The notes beneath the pieces are model-generated. The model saw only the letters and a list, made by a program, of their open reading frames with translations. It was not told where the DNA came from and ran no database searches. From NCBI GenBank assembly GCA_019359325.1, contig JAHHHN010000007.1, positions 186,001 to 250,000 of the forward strand: a stretch of DNA of 64,000 nt, read 5' to 3'. Both the position numbers and the translations under genes were made by a program. Shown piece after piece: positions 48,556 through 59,054 of the stretch (within the stretch, counting starts at the first letter, position 1; the number at the start of each line of letters is the position of its first letter). Source of the stretch: Mojavia pulchra JT2-VF2 (GTDB lineage: Bacteria; Cyanobacteriota; Cyanobacteriia; Cyanobacteriales; Nostocaceae).

Positions 48556-48670
48556 GTAGTTGTGGAGAGAAGGCAGAGGGCAGAAGGCAGAGGGCAGAAG
48601 GGAAGAGTGTTTCTATCTCGTGCTTGTCGTTCTTCTTCGCACCTTTGCGCCTTTGCGCCTTTGCGTGAGA
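48556..48670. repeat. Two repeat patches between ctaD and ctaE
   Basis: GGCAGAGGGCAGAA heptamers at about 48568-48602 and CCTTTGCG units (three in tandem) at about 48641-48665. The gap between ctaE and ctaD is thereby widened to 196 bases. Confidence 0.7.
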
Positions 48671-48748
48671 CAAAAAAAGATTTGGTTGAAGGTGGGCAAA
48701 TTGCCCAACCTACAATATTTCTGTTAGTAGCAAGTAATAAATACTTAA

Positions 48749-50422
48749 CTAAGCACTAACTTCCGGCGTTCCTACTGGCACACTATCATGGCCGTAGTCA
48801 TAAGGGCCGTGAGTCACAACGGGCAACACTTCCCAGTTTTCAATCGCTGGTGGTGAGCTAGTTGTCCATTCTAAGGTCAAGGCTTCCCAAGGGTTATCAC
48901 CTGCCAAAGGCCCTTTCATCCAACTTTGGATGATGTTAATGGTGAAGGGAACAACTGAAAGCCCTAAGATAATTGAACCAATGGTACAAAGCTGATTGAG
49001 GTCAACAAATTGTGGATCGTACATTGCCACTCTGCGAGGCATTCCTTGCAAACCCAATTCGTGCATCGGTAGGAAGGTGAGGTTTGTACCGATCAAGGTG
49101 AGGGCAAAGTGAATCCGTCCCCAAGTTTCATTCAGCATTCGTCCGGTCATTTTGGGGAACCAGTGATAGATACCTGCGTAAATCCCAAACACGGAACCGC
49201 CAAACAAGACGTAGTGGAAGTGTGCCACTACATAATAAGTGTCGTGGACATGGACATCAAAGGGAGCTGTTCCCATGGTCACGCCGCTTAAACCGCCCAT
49301 AACAAACATCGACAACAAGCCGATCGCAAACAACATGGCGCTGGTAAACCGGATTTTTCCACCCCAAAGAGTCGCAACCCAACCGAAAATCTTCACGCCA
49401 GTGGGAACAGCAACGATTAAGGTAGAGATGGTGAAGAACATCCGCATCCAACCGGGTGTACCACTCGTAAACATATGGTGTACCCAGACGAATAAACCGA
49501 CAACGCAGATTGCCAAACTCGAATAAGCGATCGCTTTATATCCGAAAATTGGCTTACGGGCGTGAACGGGAATGACTTCGGACATAATGCCGAAGATGGG
49601 CAGAATCATTAAATATACTGCCGGGTGAGAATAGAACCAGAATAAGTGTTGGTAAATAACAACGTTACCGCCTGCATCTGGTTTAAAGAAAGAAGTGCCA
49701 AAGTTGAGGTCAAACAATAACAACACCAAACCGGCTGCTAACACTGGTGTAGAGAGGAGTGCTAACACGGAAGTTGCCAAAATTGCCCAGCAGAATAAAG
49801 GTAGTTGATCCCATTTCATGCTGGGAACCTTCATCATCAGGATGGTAATGACAAAGTTCACCGAACCCAAAATTGAGGAAGTTCCCACCAACACGATCGC
49901 CAAAATCCACATACTTTGAGCGATTGGTGCTGTAACTAAGCTTAAAGGTGGGTAAGCTGTCCAACCAGATTGAGAACCGCCAAAGATAAAACTACCTAGT
50001 ATTAACAAACCTGCTGGTGGGTTTAGCCAAAAGGCGATCGCATTCAGTTTGGGGAAAGCCATATCTCTAGCACCAACCATCAGCGGTACTAGGAAGTTAC
50101 CAAATCCCCCAATTGCACTTGGGACAATCCACAGGAAGATCATGATCGTCCCGTGATTGGTCATGAAAGCGTTGTAAAGGTTGGGGTCGAGGAAATCTGA
50201 TTCTGGTGTTGCTAGTTCAGTACGGATGGCGATCGCCATCAGTCCACCAATCAGATAAAACACAAATGCGGTCACTAGGTATTGGATACCAATTACCTTG
50301 TGATCAACATTAAATGTAAAGTAATCCTGCCATTTCCACGCCTTCGGGTGGGAGGCGTGACCAACCACCACTGGCGGTTTATCTTCTGGTGGCGTATTCC
50401 GCGGAAATTCTACTTTTGTCAT
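48749..50422 (-). CDS. ctaD: Cytochrome c oxidase subunit I
   Basis: The haem-copper catalytic subunit reducing O2 to water. The ATG at 50422 (MTKVEFPRNTP) is preferred to an upstream one that would start inside the gap. Twelve spans are predicted; motifs include FLWIVPSAIGGFGNFLVPLM, the CuB/haem region FWFYSHPAVYLMILPIFG, VWVHHMFTSG, and VHDTYYVVAHFHYVLFGG with haem ligands. 557 residues. It lies 83 bases after ctaC on the same strand. Confidence 0.95.
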   Translation of the reverse strand: MTKVEFPRNTPPEDKPPVVVGHASHPKAWKWQDYFTFNVDHKVIGIQYLVTAFVFYLIGGLMAIAIRTELATPESDFLDPNLYNAFMTNHGTIMIFLWIVPSAIGGFGNFLVPLMVGARDMAFPKLNAIAFWLNPPAGLLILGSFIFGGSQSGWTAYPPLSLVTAPIAQSMWILAIVLVGTSSILGSVNFVITILMMKVPSMKWDQLPLFCWAILATSVLALLSTPVLAAGLVLLLFDLNFGTSFFKPDAGGNVVIYQHLFWFYSHPAVYLMILPIFGIMSEVIPVHARKPIFGYKAIAYSSLAICVVGLFVWVHHMFTSGTPGWMRMFFTISTLIVAVPTGVKIFGWVATLWGGKIRFTSAMLFAIGLLSMFVMGGLSGVTMGTAPFDVHVHDTYYVVAHFHYVLFGGSVFGIYAGIYHWFPKMTGRMLNETWGRIHFALTLIGTNLTFLPMHELGLQGMPRRVAMYDPQFVDLNQLCTIGSIILGLSVVPFTINIIQSWMKGPLAGDNPWEALTLEWTTSSPPAIENWEVLPVVTHGPYDYGHDSVPVGTPEVSA

Positions 50423-50505
50423 ATTTTTTACTGTTACGCAAAGTCCAGGGTCAAAAGTCCAGAGTCTAAAGCAATTCCTCTTGACCATTGGCTCTTGACT
50501 CTTGA

Positions 50506-51483
50506 CTAATGACTTTTGACCAATGGCTCTAGAGTTGCTGCACTCACTCCCAGATCATGAACATGGGGAGCAAGAAATTCTGATGTTGATAAATTGGCTG
50601 GGTTAATAGCAACAGCTTGATGCAAGTCTTGCTTTTGAGCAATTTGGTTTTCTGTCAGCCAGCTATCAAACTCTTCTGGTGTGTGGACAACTACCTGCGA
50701 TCGCATTGAGCCGTGGTAACCACCGCACAATTCAGCGCAAACTACAGGATATGTACCTGGTTTGGTAGCGACGAATCGCAATTGGGTAGGGATACCGGGA
50801 ATTGCGTCTTGCTTTAACCGGAAGTTAGGAACCCAAAATGAGTGAATTACATCTTGTGCTGAAAGATTGAGTTGCACATCAGCACCAACCGGAACGTGCA
50901 ATTCTCCAGTAGTAATGCCACTATCGGGATAGTTAAATATCCAGGCGTACTGCATCCCTTGAACATCGACAGTTAAGTCGGCTGCTTTATTTCGGGTTGC
51001 AGGACTAGCACCAATGCCGATTGTGGGTGCAGTTGCCGATTCTGAGGGATTATCCAGGGTAGCAGCTATTGCACTTCCGCTCGTATGAGCAACATGAGCC
51101 GCACCATGAGGATGACCGACTGCTTCAAATCCTCCCATTCTGTTAAAAACATCTACGCTGTAGATGCCTAAGCAGAGGACAATCAGTGATGGGATTGCCG
51201 TCCAAAAAATTTCTAAAGGAACGTTACCTTCAACTCGCACGCCATCGGTATTATCTCCCCGACGGCGACGGTACTTAACCAAAAAAATCAGAATTGTTCC
51301 TTCTACTACCAAAAAAAGAGCGATCGCAATGGTAAACATGATATTAAAAAATCCGTCTACCATAGGCGCTTGTAGTGACGCTTGTACTGGTAATAGACTG
51401 TGGTGTTGACCAATCCAAATGCTGATTGCTGTAACTAATATTCCAGCAACCAAAGTCCAAAGCGAAACAGGAATTTGTTCCAT
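50506..51483 (-). CDS. ctaC: Cytochrome c oxidase subunit II
   Basis: Binds the CuA centre that accepts electrons from cytochrome c or plastocyanin. Two N-terminal spans (about residues 5-25 and 45-70) anchor it; the CuA ligands are in the C-terminal cupredoxin domain: [15 protein letters not shown] and [13 protein letters not shown] His/Ala/Ser-rich insertion ([15 protein letters not shown]) lies between second span and cupredoxin domain. 325 residues. First gene of the oxidase operon. Confidence 0.95.
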   Translation of the reverse strand: MEQIPVSLWTLVAGILVTAISIWIGQHHSLLPVQASLQAPMVDGFFNIMFTIAIALFLVVEGTILIFLVKYRRRRGDNTDGVRVEGNVPLEIFWTAIPSLIVLCLGIYSVDVFNRMGGFEAVGHPHGAAHVAHTSGSAIAATLDNPSESATAPTIGIGASPATRNKAADLTVDVQGMQYAWIFNYPDSGITTGELHVPVGADVQLNLSAQDVIHSFWVPNFRLKQDAIPGIPTQLRFVATKPGTYPVVCAELCGGYHGSMRSQVVVHTPEEFDSWLTENQIAQKQDLHQAVAINPANLSTSEFLAPHVHDLGVSAATLEPLVKSH

Positions 51484-51516
51484 ATCTACTACCTGCTCTG
51501 TAAAACGCCGTCAAAA

Positions 51517-51614
51517 GGGATTGGGTATTGGGTATTGGGTATTGGGTATTGGGGATTGGGTATCGGGTATTGGGGATTGGGTATCGGGTATTGGGTATCG
51601 GGTATTGGGCATTA
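51517..51614. repeat. Heptamer repeat block upstream of ctaC
   Basis: About fourteen heptamers of TTGGGTA/TCGGGTA/TTGGGGA type in direct tandem, 34 bases upstream of the ctaC start, where promoter or leader would be expected; a complementary-sense set GTCCCCTTGTCCCCAGTCCC follows at about 51651-51700. Confidence 0.88.
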
Positions 51615-52165
51615 AGTAAATTTTCCTTGTCCCCTTATCCCCTTTTCCTTTTGTCCCCTTGTCCCCTTGTCCCCAGTCCCCAGTCCCCAGCCAGTCCCTT
51701 CATCTACAGGGCAGCGTTTTTGTTTTCTCTCACTATTTTTCTAACTTACGCTTATAGAAATTGGGGGAATTTTCCAGATTTTTTTCATATCTTTTCCCCC
51801 AAAAAAATTCCATATATTCTTCAGTTCCTATAACAAAGGAGTCTGTGGCTTATAGAAAAGCTATTCAGGAAGGCACTATCAGCCCTATTATTAATTAGGC
51901 TAAATTTGCAGCAAGTATAAATTGGTTAATAGATAACATTTTAAGATTTACGCATTTGTTTACTACAAACTTTTTGCCAGTTTGAGTAAATATCTAGTGC
52001 AGCGAAAGAGTGCTGAGTCTTGAGTGTTGAGTAAAGATACTAGTCCCCAATCCCCAATCCCCAATCCCTAATTCCCAATGCCCATAACATTCCCCTCTAA
52101 TACCTTGCTTTCTTGAATTAATGCCTCCTTGAATGCACAACTACTTTGACAAATGCCAAACAACC
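51615..52165. other. Intergenic region between ctaC and fdxB
   Basis: Holds opposite-sense C-rich heptamers (51651-51700 and 52040-52080) and otherwise AT-rich DNA. It must contain the ctaC promoter. No gene seen. Confidence 0.55.
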
Positions 52166-52459
52166 TTAATTGTTTAATGCGGCATGGGTGTAACAGTTCT
52201 TGGGACAAATCCGCGCACAAGCTTGGCAACCAATACAGTTTTCTGGAGAAGCAACTGTCATTACTTTGCGTTCAATTTCTTCATCATCTTCATCTTCGAC
52301 AAATTCGCCTTCTTCATTGAGTGCCTTCAAATCCAACACATTATACCCACATACTTTAACGCATCTGCCACAGCCGATACATTTGTCTTTATCAATCTCT
52401 TGGGCAAATTTGGGTGTCCAAGCTTTACCTCCGAATGTCAATCCTGTTAGTTGTGCCAT
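52166..52459 (-). CDS. fdxB: Nif-type 2[4Fe-4S] ferredoxin FdxB
   Basis: A 97-residue ferredoxin III of the nif-specific class, carrying [15 protein letters not shown] and [15 protein letters not shown], each with four Cys, separated by an acidic insert ([10 protein letters not shown]). The N-terminus [18 protein letters not shown] is typical of FdxB. It probably gives electrons for nitrogenase cofactor synthesis or to nitrogenase. It is transcribed alone, opposite to patB, with a 1.2 kb gap in between. Confidence 0.92.
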   Translation of the reverse strand: MAQLTGLTFGGKAWTPKFAQEIDKDKCIGCGRCVKVCGYNVLDLKALNEEGEFVEDEDDEEIERKVMTVASPENCIGCQACARICPKNCYTHAALNN

Positions 52460-53670
52460 GTATAATCCCTCGGCAATTTTGCCTACAAACTGTTTGTACT
52501 TTGATTATCATCCTAACTTAATCTTAATTCTCTATTTTTGTCATTAAAGACTTATTTTTGTATAGTCAAAATTTTATGACTTTTGTACCAAGTATTAATT
52601 ATTTTTTCTGAACTCGTTTAAATGCAATACTTTGCCAATAATTGTTAGCTAGATTAATTCTATCAATGCTTGTTAAACATTTAAAATTATCTAGTAATCC
52701 TAAACGGTAGGGTGGACAATGCCCACTCTACAAGAATTAAAATTTTTGACGAACGTACTATTTAGGTATCCTATATCTTGCCTTCAGGGATAATATACTC
52801 TGATTGCTAGAAGTAAAAATCAATTAAATAAATATTTGCTGGGTATAAGAAGATGGAATTTATCCAGTTGGTTATTTGATTTAATAAAAATTTCCTTGCC
52901 TGGACATAGAGAAATTACTTAAATAGTATGTAAATATACAAATTTATGTTTTATTATAGGACTCATATTTGATTTTTGAACAAAATTCAGTACACCTTTA
53001 TTCCTTCTTCCCAGCCCCCAGTACCCAATCCCCAGTCCCTTACCTCTACGAGTGATTCAGAAATCAAATCGGATTGCTATAGTTGTATTCCTATCTCTTC
53101 ATTATTTGTTTCGTAGATATCAATTGCAAACTTAACCCTATCAATATTTGATACAAATTTTGTAAAAGCGAATGTTATCTTTGGACATTAACTCAAATTT
53201 TAAAAGGAAATTCTTGAATGAGGAAAAATGTAATCTTTATAGCAGAATATTAAGCAATGCAAAATATTAAAATTCTTAATAAATAAAATGAAGACTACTA
53301 ATAAAAATCCTAAATGTTTACCAAAAACTCTTCGGGTAAGGTTTTATAGTCAAATAAAAACAGTTTTTAGGGCAGTTATAAATAAAAAATATTAAGAAGT
53401 ATTTCTAAGCTCATTATGAACAAACTCATCAAAATGGTTATGAAATGTATAGTAAATAAAGAACTAATATGAGGCTTAGATGAAGAGCCTTAAATAGCTT
53501 CCAACTGGATGAAAAGTCTAAATACGGATGTGGGTGATTAGTGAGGCAAGAAAAAATTTTTCTTGTTTAGGAAATAATTTGCTAGCGAGTCGTGAATATT
53601 ATGAAGAAAAAGGACACATCCAGGGGAGACTTGAGCCAAACATCTCAACGAGAATAGTGGGAAGTGCATT
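52460..53670. other. Long divergent intergenic region fdxB / patB
   Basis: AT-rich; holds a TAGGGTGGACAATGCCCACTCTA palindrome (about 52708-52731; longer than the core GGTGGACAATGCCCACT) and a 127-bp MITE at 52955. The promoters of fdxB and patB lie here, but I cannot place them. No gene is seen; short open frames near 53528 overlap patB in other frames. Confidence 0.55.
52955..53081. mobile_element. 127-bp MITE, copy 1
   Basis: Starts TATAGGACTCATATTTGATT and ends with AATCAAATCGGATTGCTATA: imperfect terminal inverted repeats of about 26 bp. The centre contains C-rich heptamers. A near-identical copy of the same length is at 59281-59407. Confidence 0.85.
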
Positions 53671-55263
53671 ATGCCTTATACAATTCCTAATAACAGTTGC
53701 GTTGGATGTGACAATTGCCGTCCCCAATGTCCTACGGGTGCAATCAAAATCGAAAACAATGAATACTGGATCGATCCTGGTCTTTGTAACAATTGTGAGG
53801 GTTATTATCCCGAACCGCAATGTGTAATCGCTTGCCCTACTAAGTCTCCCATTCCTTGGCAGGCAAAAAAGGGAAGATGTAAAGTAGAACCAAGAGATGC
53901 TACTAGCCCAGATTTATTTTCTAATGGCAAGAATCACCCATTTGCTTCAGCAATCGTTATTTGGGAAGCTTGCAATGTACTGGCACAGAGAACATCTCTA
54001 CATTGGGAAATCGATGAAGCAGGGTATTTATGTTATAGCCGACAAGTCAAGCAAGGTAGAGGTGCGATCGCATTTCATATCCAAGATCCATTCAATGTCA
54101 GTACTCGCATAACAGAGTTAGAAGCAATTGAGGAACTAGATATTAGAGCAGCTTGCATACATCTAATTCTAGCAGCTCATGCTACAGTCCTTGAGCAACC
54201 TTGGGAGCAAGAATTTTCCATTGATGAACGACAATTAGAGAAATATTTGGGCTTAGAGAAACGCAAAGACCTAAGCAAAAATGCCAAGCTGGGTTTAATG
54301 AAAAACATCGTGCAGCAAGCTTGCTCATTGATAGTTTCCATTGACTGGCCCCAACAAGGTCGAGTTCAAAGATTCTCAGTTGCAGGAAGCCGCTTGTGGC
54401 ACTTACTAGACATTGAACACCACTTTCAAGAAGACGATCTGGGATGCAAATACTTAGTTGGGCTAACTTTCAAAGTGAAAGCAGGAATCTGGGCACAGCA
54501 TTTCTTAAATAAACAAGCTTGTAAGGAGCGAACTGCATTCTATCAATATGGCAACTTACCTAAAACGCTATTAACTACAGTTATGAGCATTTGGCAGCAA
54601 CATGAAGGAGCAGTAAGATTAATGCTGTGGTTGCTGTTTAAAACTAAAATGGGTAGAGAGCAACGTATTACAGTTCCCACTTTACTGCGTGTTGCTTATG
54701 GTGAGGAAAAAGTTACCCTAGCTTCCAGACAAAGAGAAGAACGCAAACGTCTGTTGCGGACTTTTGAAAGTGATTTGGAAATGCTCAATCATTATGGAGT
54801 TAAACCACTTTTCGACCCGATTACTTACCCGCTAGAAATCCAACCGTTGTGGGCAAAGTTAGTAGATTTGCCGGAAGATCCAGAAGCAGCATTAGAATTT
54901 TGGACTAATGATGGTTGCGGTGCAACCCGCCTCACAGATACAGGCCCCCGTGGTAAATGGAATCTGCTAATGAATGCGCGAATTTTATCCTTTCAACTAC
55001 CACCAGAATGGGAGCAACAACACTCAGACTCAGAAAAAAAGCAGCGACGCACAGTAAATAAAACTAAAAGAATCCCCAAAATCACAAACGACTTGCTTGG
55101 CGAACAGATTTTGCAAGCGCGAAAAAATTTGAACCTTTCCCAAAGAGAGTTAGCAAAGTTGACAGGTAAAAGCCAAAGCTGGATTCGTGATGTCGAAAAT
55201 GGTCGTTTAAAAGCCAAGTTAGAAGACCAAGCACTGTTACGGAAAGTGCTGAACATGGCTTAA
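53671..55263 (+). CDS. patB: Heterocyst nif regulator PatB/CnfR
   Basis: A 530-residue transcription factor that activates nif and related genes under micro-oxic conditions, needed for working heterocysts. The N-terminus is a ferredoxin-like domain with two Cys clusters (CVGCDNCRPQCPTG; CNNCEGYYPEPQCVIACP) able to sense oxygen; a central region of about 350 residues follows; the C-terminus (about 475-527) is an XRE-type helix-turn-helix (ARKNLNLSQRELAKLTGKSQ). The ATG at 53671 directly precedes the first Cys cluster. It diverges from fdxB. Confidence 0.95.
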   Translation: MPYTIPNNSCVGCDNCRPQCPTGAIKIENNEYWIDPGLCNNCEGYYPEPQCVIACPTKSPIPWQAKKGRCKVEPRDATSPDLFSNGKNHPFASAIVIWEACNVLAQRTSLHWEIDEAGYLCYSRQVKQGRGAIAFHIQDPFNVSTRITELEAIEELDIRAACIHLILAAHATVLEQPWEQEFSIDERQLEKYLGLEKRKDLSKNAKLGLMKNIVQQACSLIVSIDWPQQGRVQRFSVAGSRLWHLLDIEHHFQEDDLGCKYLVGLTFKVKAGIWAQHFLNKQACKERTAFYQYGNLPKTLLTTVMSIWQQHEGAVRLMLWLLFKTKMGREQRITVPTLLRVAYGEEKVTLASRQREERKRLLRTFESDLEMLNHYGVKPLFDPITYPLEIQPLWAKLVDLPEDPEAALEFWTNDGCGATRLTDTGPRGKWNLLMNARILSFQLPPEWEQQHSDSEKKQRRTVNKTKRIPKITNDLLGEQILQARKNLNLSQRELAKLTGKSQSWIRDVENGRLKAKLEDQALLRKVLNMA

Positions 55264-55311
55264 TAGATTAGTTCTGTCTTGCAGTTTAGTAGAAACATCG
55301 CCGTGTTATTT

Positions 55312-55374
55312 AATTGCATCGGTCTACAACTCAATTGCATTGGCTTGCAATTTAATTGCATCGGCTTGCACAAA
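55312..55374. repeat. Three 21-bp tandem repeats after patB
   Basis: AATTGCATCGGTCTACAAC, AATTGCATTGGCTTGCAAT and AATTGCATCGGCTTGCAC begin 21-base units at 55312, 55333 and 55354. They lie in the 410-base gap between patB and the convergent kinase gene, which also has C-rich heptamers at 55634-55672 and no gene. Confidence 0.75.
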
Positions 55375-55674
55375 TTAAATTTGCCCTTGAGAACGCTGGA
55401 ATTTTCAGGTTGTATTGGTTTGGCGATCGCAATTTTAGAATACATCAAGCAATTAAGTTCTATATGCTACTAAATTATTGACAATTCAGCCACTTCAGGA
55501 AATACAAAGGTACTGCTAGATAGCGATCGCTCTGTACCAGTTGTGTAAGTCCTGTTTGAGTAAAAAGCTCGACATTCCAAGTTTCAAGCTTGACGTTCCA
55601 AGTAATGAAGTGCTGAGTGCTGAGTAATAATTTCTCCCCTTGTCCCCTAGTCCCCTTCCAATCCCCAATCCCTT

Positions 55675-58623
55675 TTACGCCACAACTTTCATTGGCAGGT
55701 TGACAATGAAGGTAGCCCCTTGCCCAATGCCTGCACTTTCAACAGTAACTGTACCACCATGTAATTCTACTAAGTGGCGCACGATCGCCAGTCCTAATCC
55801 TAACCCACCATGAGGGCGTGTCTTGGAGCTATCAGCTTGGCGAAAGCGGTCAAACACATAAGGTAGGAAGTCGGAGGTAATGCCTTCTCCTGAATCACTT
55901 ACCCGAAGTTGCACGAGGGAATCAAGGCGCTCTAGTTGCACTTCCACTCTACCTCCGTTGGGTGTAAACTTGACGGCATTAGAGATCAAATTCCAGAAAA
56001 CCTGTTGTAAGCGGTCACCATCGCCCACTACTATCCCTATATTTGGATCAAGTCTGCATTCAATCTGAATTTCCTTAGCATCGGCAGCTGGACGTATAGT
56101 ATCAATGACTGCTTCTACCACCGATAGAAGTTCTACTTTTTCTAGACGCAAGCAGAGTTTACCTTGAATAGTTCGGGAAACATTCAAGACACCTTCTATC
56201 AAGTGTGCCAAAGTTTTAGTATTGCGGTCGATAGTCTCTAAGGCACGAGCAGTAGTAGTTTCATCAAACTTGCGGGTTCTAAGTAGGTGTATCCAGCCAA
56301 CCATAGCATTGAGAGGGGTGCGGAGTTCGTGAGAGAGTACGCCTAAAAACTCATCTTTGAGAAGGTTTGCGGCTTCTGCTTGGGTGCGTGCTACTTTTTC
56401 GCGTTCTAGGAGTTGTTCACGTTCTTGCTCTGCGAGCTTGCGATCGGTAATATCAATCATGAACCCATGCAATAGCTGTGACCCATCTTCACCCCTTACC
56501 ACATTAACAATGTCATACAGCCATACTACTCTGCCATCTGCTGCTAACATTCTGTATTCAAATTCGTAATCATCTAATGACTGCGAAGATTCTGTGCAAT
56601 AGTTAATTGCCCATTCCCGATCTTCTGGGTGGATGTGTTCCTCCCAAAAATTGTTGGTGTACCAATCTGTCAATGGATAGCCAAGAATCTCAACAGTTTG
56701 CGGCCCTATATAGGTAAAATTCCCTGTAATGGCATCTATCTCCCAAGGAATCACGCGCACCTTTTCTGTAAGTTTGCGAAATCGTTCTTCACTTTGTTTG
56801 AGAGATTGTTCTGCTTGCTTGTTCTCCGTAATATCGTTAATTAGGGCAACAAATCCCTCTGTTTCTCCCCCTTGACTGAACTGAGGAACATAAGAGATAT
56901 TCACATAACGTTTGCTGCCATCTGGGGCGAGAATTTGGGTTTCGTAATTTACTGGTTTTCCTGATAAAACTGTTTCTATATACGGACGAATTGAATCATA
57001 AACTGAATCGCCCACAACATCTTTGATGTGCTTGCCATAAAGTTCCGAAGCTTTAATCCCATACCATTCTTCGTATTTTTTATTATTAAAACGGTAGCGT
57101 TGTTGGGCATCAACATAGGAAATAAATACAGGTAAAGCATTTGTAATTAGCCGCAGTTGCTCTTCATGTTGACGTAGTGCTTCTTGTGCTTGTTTTTGAG
57201 CAGTTAAATCTAGGGAAAAAGCAATAATTTCTTCTTGCTCAACATCAGATCCCTGCAATAATGCACGACCGATGAGAATGGGGACGCGACTACCATCTTT
57301 GCGGATATATTCTTTTTCAAAAGGAGGGGCAACTCCATTTTTCCTCAGTTCTTCTGCTGCTTGGATATCTAAATATAGATATTCTGATGGAGTCATGGCA
57401 TCCCAGCGCACTTCACCTGCAAGCATATCTTCTAAGGTGTAGCCTACCATGTTTAAGAAATAATCATTAGCATATTTTATGCGTCCGTTGAAGTCACCAA
57501 AGGCAACTCCAAAAATATTTGACTCTACTAATCGCCGAAAACGCTTTTCACTTTCTTGAAGTGCCTCTTGAGATAAGCGCAAGGCAGCGGCAGAGCGTTC
57601 TGCTGCATGACGGCTATTATTCAGCGATCGCACCATAGCAAATAGTACTAAACTAATTGCTGCCCCAGTAAACCCAATATAAGGTACTAAATTTCTTAGC
57701 GACAGCGAATTCATTTCAGGCTTTGAAGTGAAAACTATCGTCCAAGTCCGTCCGGCAATTGCAATAGTTTTATTTGTTTGAAACCGGGGGTTCTCAGTAT
57801 TATTGCGATAAGAATATAGCAAATTATCTGGTTTAATTTCCGTGCCGTCATAAATGTCAAAATCAATTAAGCGTTGTTTTTCGCTGCCAAAAATATCTTG
57901 CAGCAAATCACCTGCACGATACGGACTGTAAACAAAGCCGAGTAAATTTGCTCTGCGTTCACTTACTGTATTGGTTCTGATGCCGTTACGGTAAACCGGA
58001 ATGTATATTAAAAAGCCCGCTTGCTTGTGGCGATCAATTTCTTGTACTAGGGTGACTTTACCAGATGCTGCAACTGTGCCACTATCACGGGCACGTTCCA
58101 TTGCCGCACGCCGCACTGTATCCGTGAACATATCAAAACCGATGGCTGCCTGATTACGCTGATCCAACGGTTCTAAGTAAATAATTGAGTGATACTCACT
58201 GCGGGGAAAATTCGGCCGGATGCTAAAGTTTTCTACTCCCTGCCTTTTCATCTCGCTGATGAGTGCTGTTAATTCTTCTGGACTAACTCGCCGCGAAAAT
58301 CCGATTCCCTGTATCCCTGGATAGCGTTCTCGTAGGTTAAGTTGCTTAACAAAGGTGTGGAACTGTGCCCGACTTACTTGATCATTAACAGCAAACACAG
58401 CACTACCTGCCCCTGACAAGGCGATGTAAGTATCCAAGCGATTTTGAATATTGTCCTGGGTGCGAGTAATTGCATTCTGGAAACGGAACTTATCTTGAGA
58501 TTCCGCTGTCATCGCCACTAAAAATGTGGCTCCAGCAGTAAGCAGCAATGTTCCTACTAAGACAAAATAGGAAGTCCCGGCAGGATGCTTAAAAATGGTT
58601 TTCAATGATAAGTCCGGTCGCAT
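55675..58623 (-). CDS. CHASE/PAS membrane sensor histidine kinase
   Basis: A 982-residue kinase. Residues about 15-40 and 315-340 are membrane spans enclosing an extracellular CHASE domain (RYPGIQGIGFSRRVSPEEL, FDMFTDTVRRAAMERA). Three PAS domains follow at about 365-490, 490-610 and 615-740 (FGVAFGDFNGRIKYANDYF, LPVFISYVDAQQRYRFN, and the third with ILGYPLTDWYT). The H-box LSHELRTPLNAMVGW is near residue 764, the N box NLISNAVKFTPNGG and G boxes GLGLGLAI complete the core. No receiver domain; the partner regulator is not adjacent. Ligand unknown. Confidence 0.9.
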   Translation of the reverse strand: MRPDLSLKTIFKHPAGTSYFVLVGTLLLTAGATFLVAMTAESQDKFRFQNAITRTQDNIQNRLDTYIALSGAGSAVFAVNDQVSRAQFHTFVKQLNLRERYPGIQGIGFSRRVSPEELTALISEMKRQGVENFSIRPNFPRSEYHSIIYLEPLDQRNQAAIGFDMFTDTVRRAAMERARDSGTVAASGKVTLVQEIDRHKQAGFLIYIPVYRNGIRTNTVSERRANLLGFVYSPYRAGDLLQDIFGSEKQRLIDFDIYDGTEIKPDNLLYSYRNNTENPRFQTNKTIAIAGRTWTIVFTSKPEMNSLSLRNLVPYIGFTGAAISLVLFAMVRSLNNSRHAAERSAAALRLSQEALQESEKRFRRLVESNIFGVAFGDFNGRIKYANDYFLNMVGYTLEDMLAGEVRWDAMTPSEYLYLDIQAAEELRKNGVAPPFEKEYIRKDGSRVPILIGRALLQGSDVEQEEIIAFSLDLTAQKQAQEALRQHEEQLRLITNALPVFISYVDAQQRYRFNNKKYEEWYGIKASELYGKHIKDVVGDSVYDSIRPYIETVLSGKPVNYETQILAPDGSKRYVNISYVPQFSQGGETEGFVALINDITENKQAEQSLKQSEERFRKLTEKVRVIPWEIDAITGNFTYIGPQTVEILGYPLTDWYTNNFWEEHIHPEDREWAINYCTESSQSLDDYEFEYRMLAADGRVVWLYDIVNVVRGEDGSQLLHGFMIDITDRKLAEQEREQLLEREKVARTQAEAANLLKDEFLGVLSHELRTPLNAMVGWIHLLRTRKFDETTTARALETIDRNTKTLAHLIEGVLNVSRTIQGKLCLRLEKVELLSVVEAVIDTIRPAADAKEIQIECRLDPNIGIVVGDGDRLQQVFWNLISNAVKFTPNGGRVEVQLERLDSLVQLRVSDSGEGITSDFLPYVFDRFRQADSSKTRPHGGLGLGLAIVRHLVELHGGTVTVESAGIGQGATFIVNLPMKVVA

Positions 58624-58793
58624 ACGAAGCTTTTACTCATAATTCTTGACAGAGGACAGGTGAAAAATTGGTAGTTCGTAGTTAAGTTTTGATGGTAATT
58701 TAGACGCCAACCAAAACAGGGCTGCTTATAGATACAGGGGGACTCTAACTGGAATTTTAATTACGAATTACAAATTAGTAATTACTAATTGTG

Positions 58794-59054
58794 TTAATTT
58801 AGTACTACCTCACAGTACAAATGCCACCAACTAAGGATGTTGTCTGGAGTAACAATAAATAATGAAATGCTAACTGATAGCAAGTAATCTACTTCCAAGA
58901 AGCGATACCAGTAATTAACCCCGGCGTCAGACAAAAACAGCGGTAAAAAGGATTGCCTCAGTAGCGATTTTAACAAAAGTAGCATTGCTACTGCTACATT
59001 TACAGAACAAAATGCCACAGCATAAAGCGTGACAAAGAAGTATATTCCTTCCAA
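58794..59054 (-). CDS. Small hydrophobic hypothetical protein
   Basis: An 86-residue protein with hydrophobic segments (FFVTLYAVAFCSVNVAVAML, LLSVSISLFIVTP), two or three possible spans. It begins MEGIYFF with AGGAGAGG a few bases upstream on the minus strand, a good ribosome binding site, which supports it as real. No known family. Confidence 0.55.
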   Translation of the reverse strand: MEGIYFFVTLYAVAFCSVNVAVAMLLLLKSLLRQSFLPLFLSDAGVNYWYRFLEVDYLLSVSISLFIVTPDNILSWWHLYCEVVLN

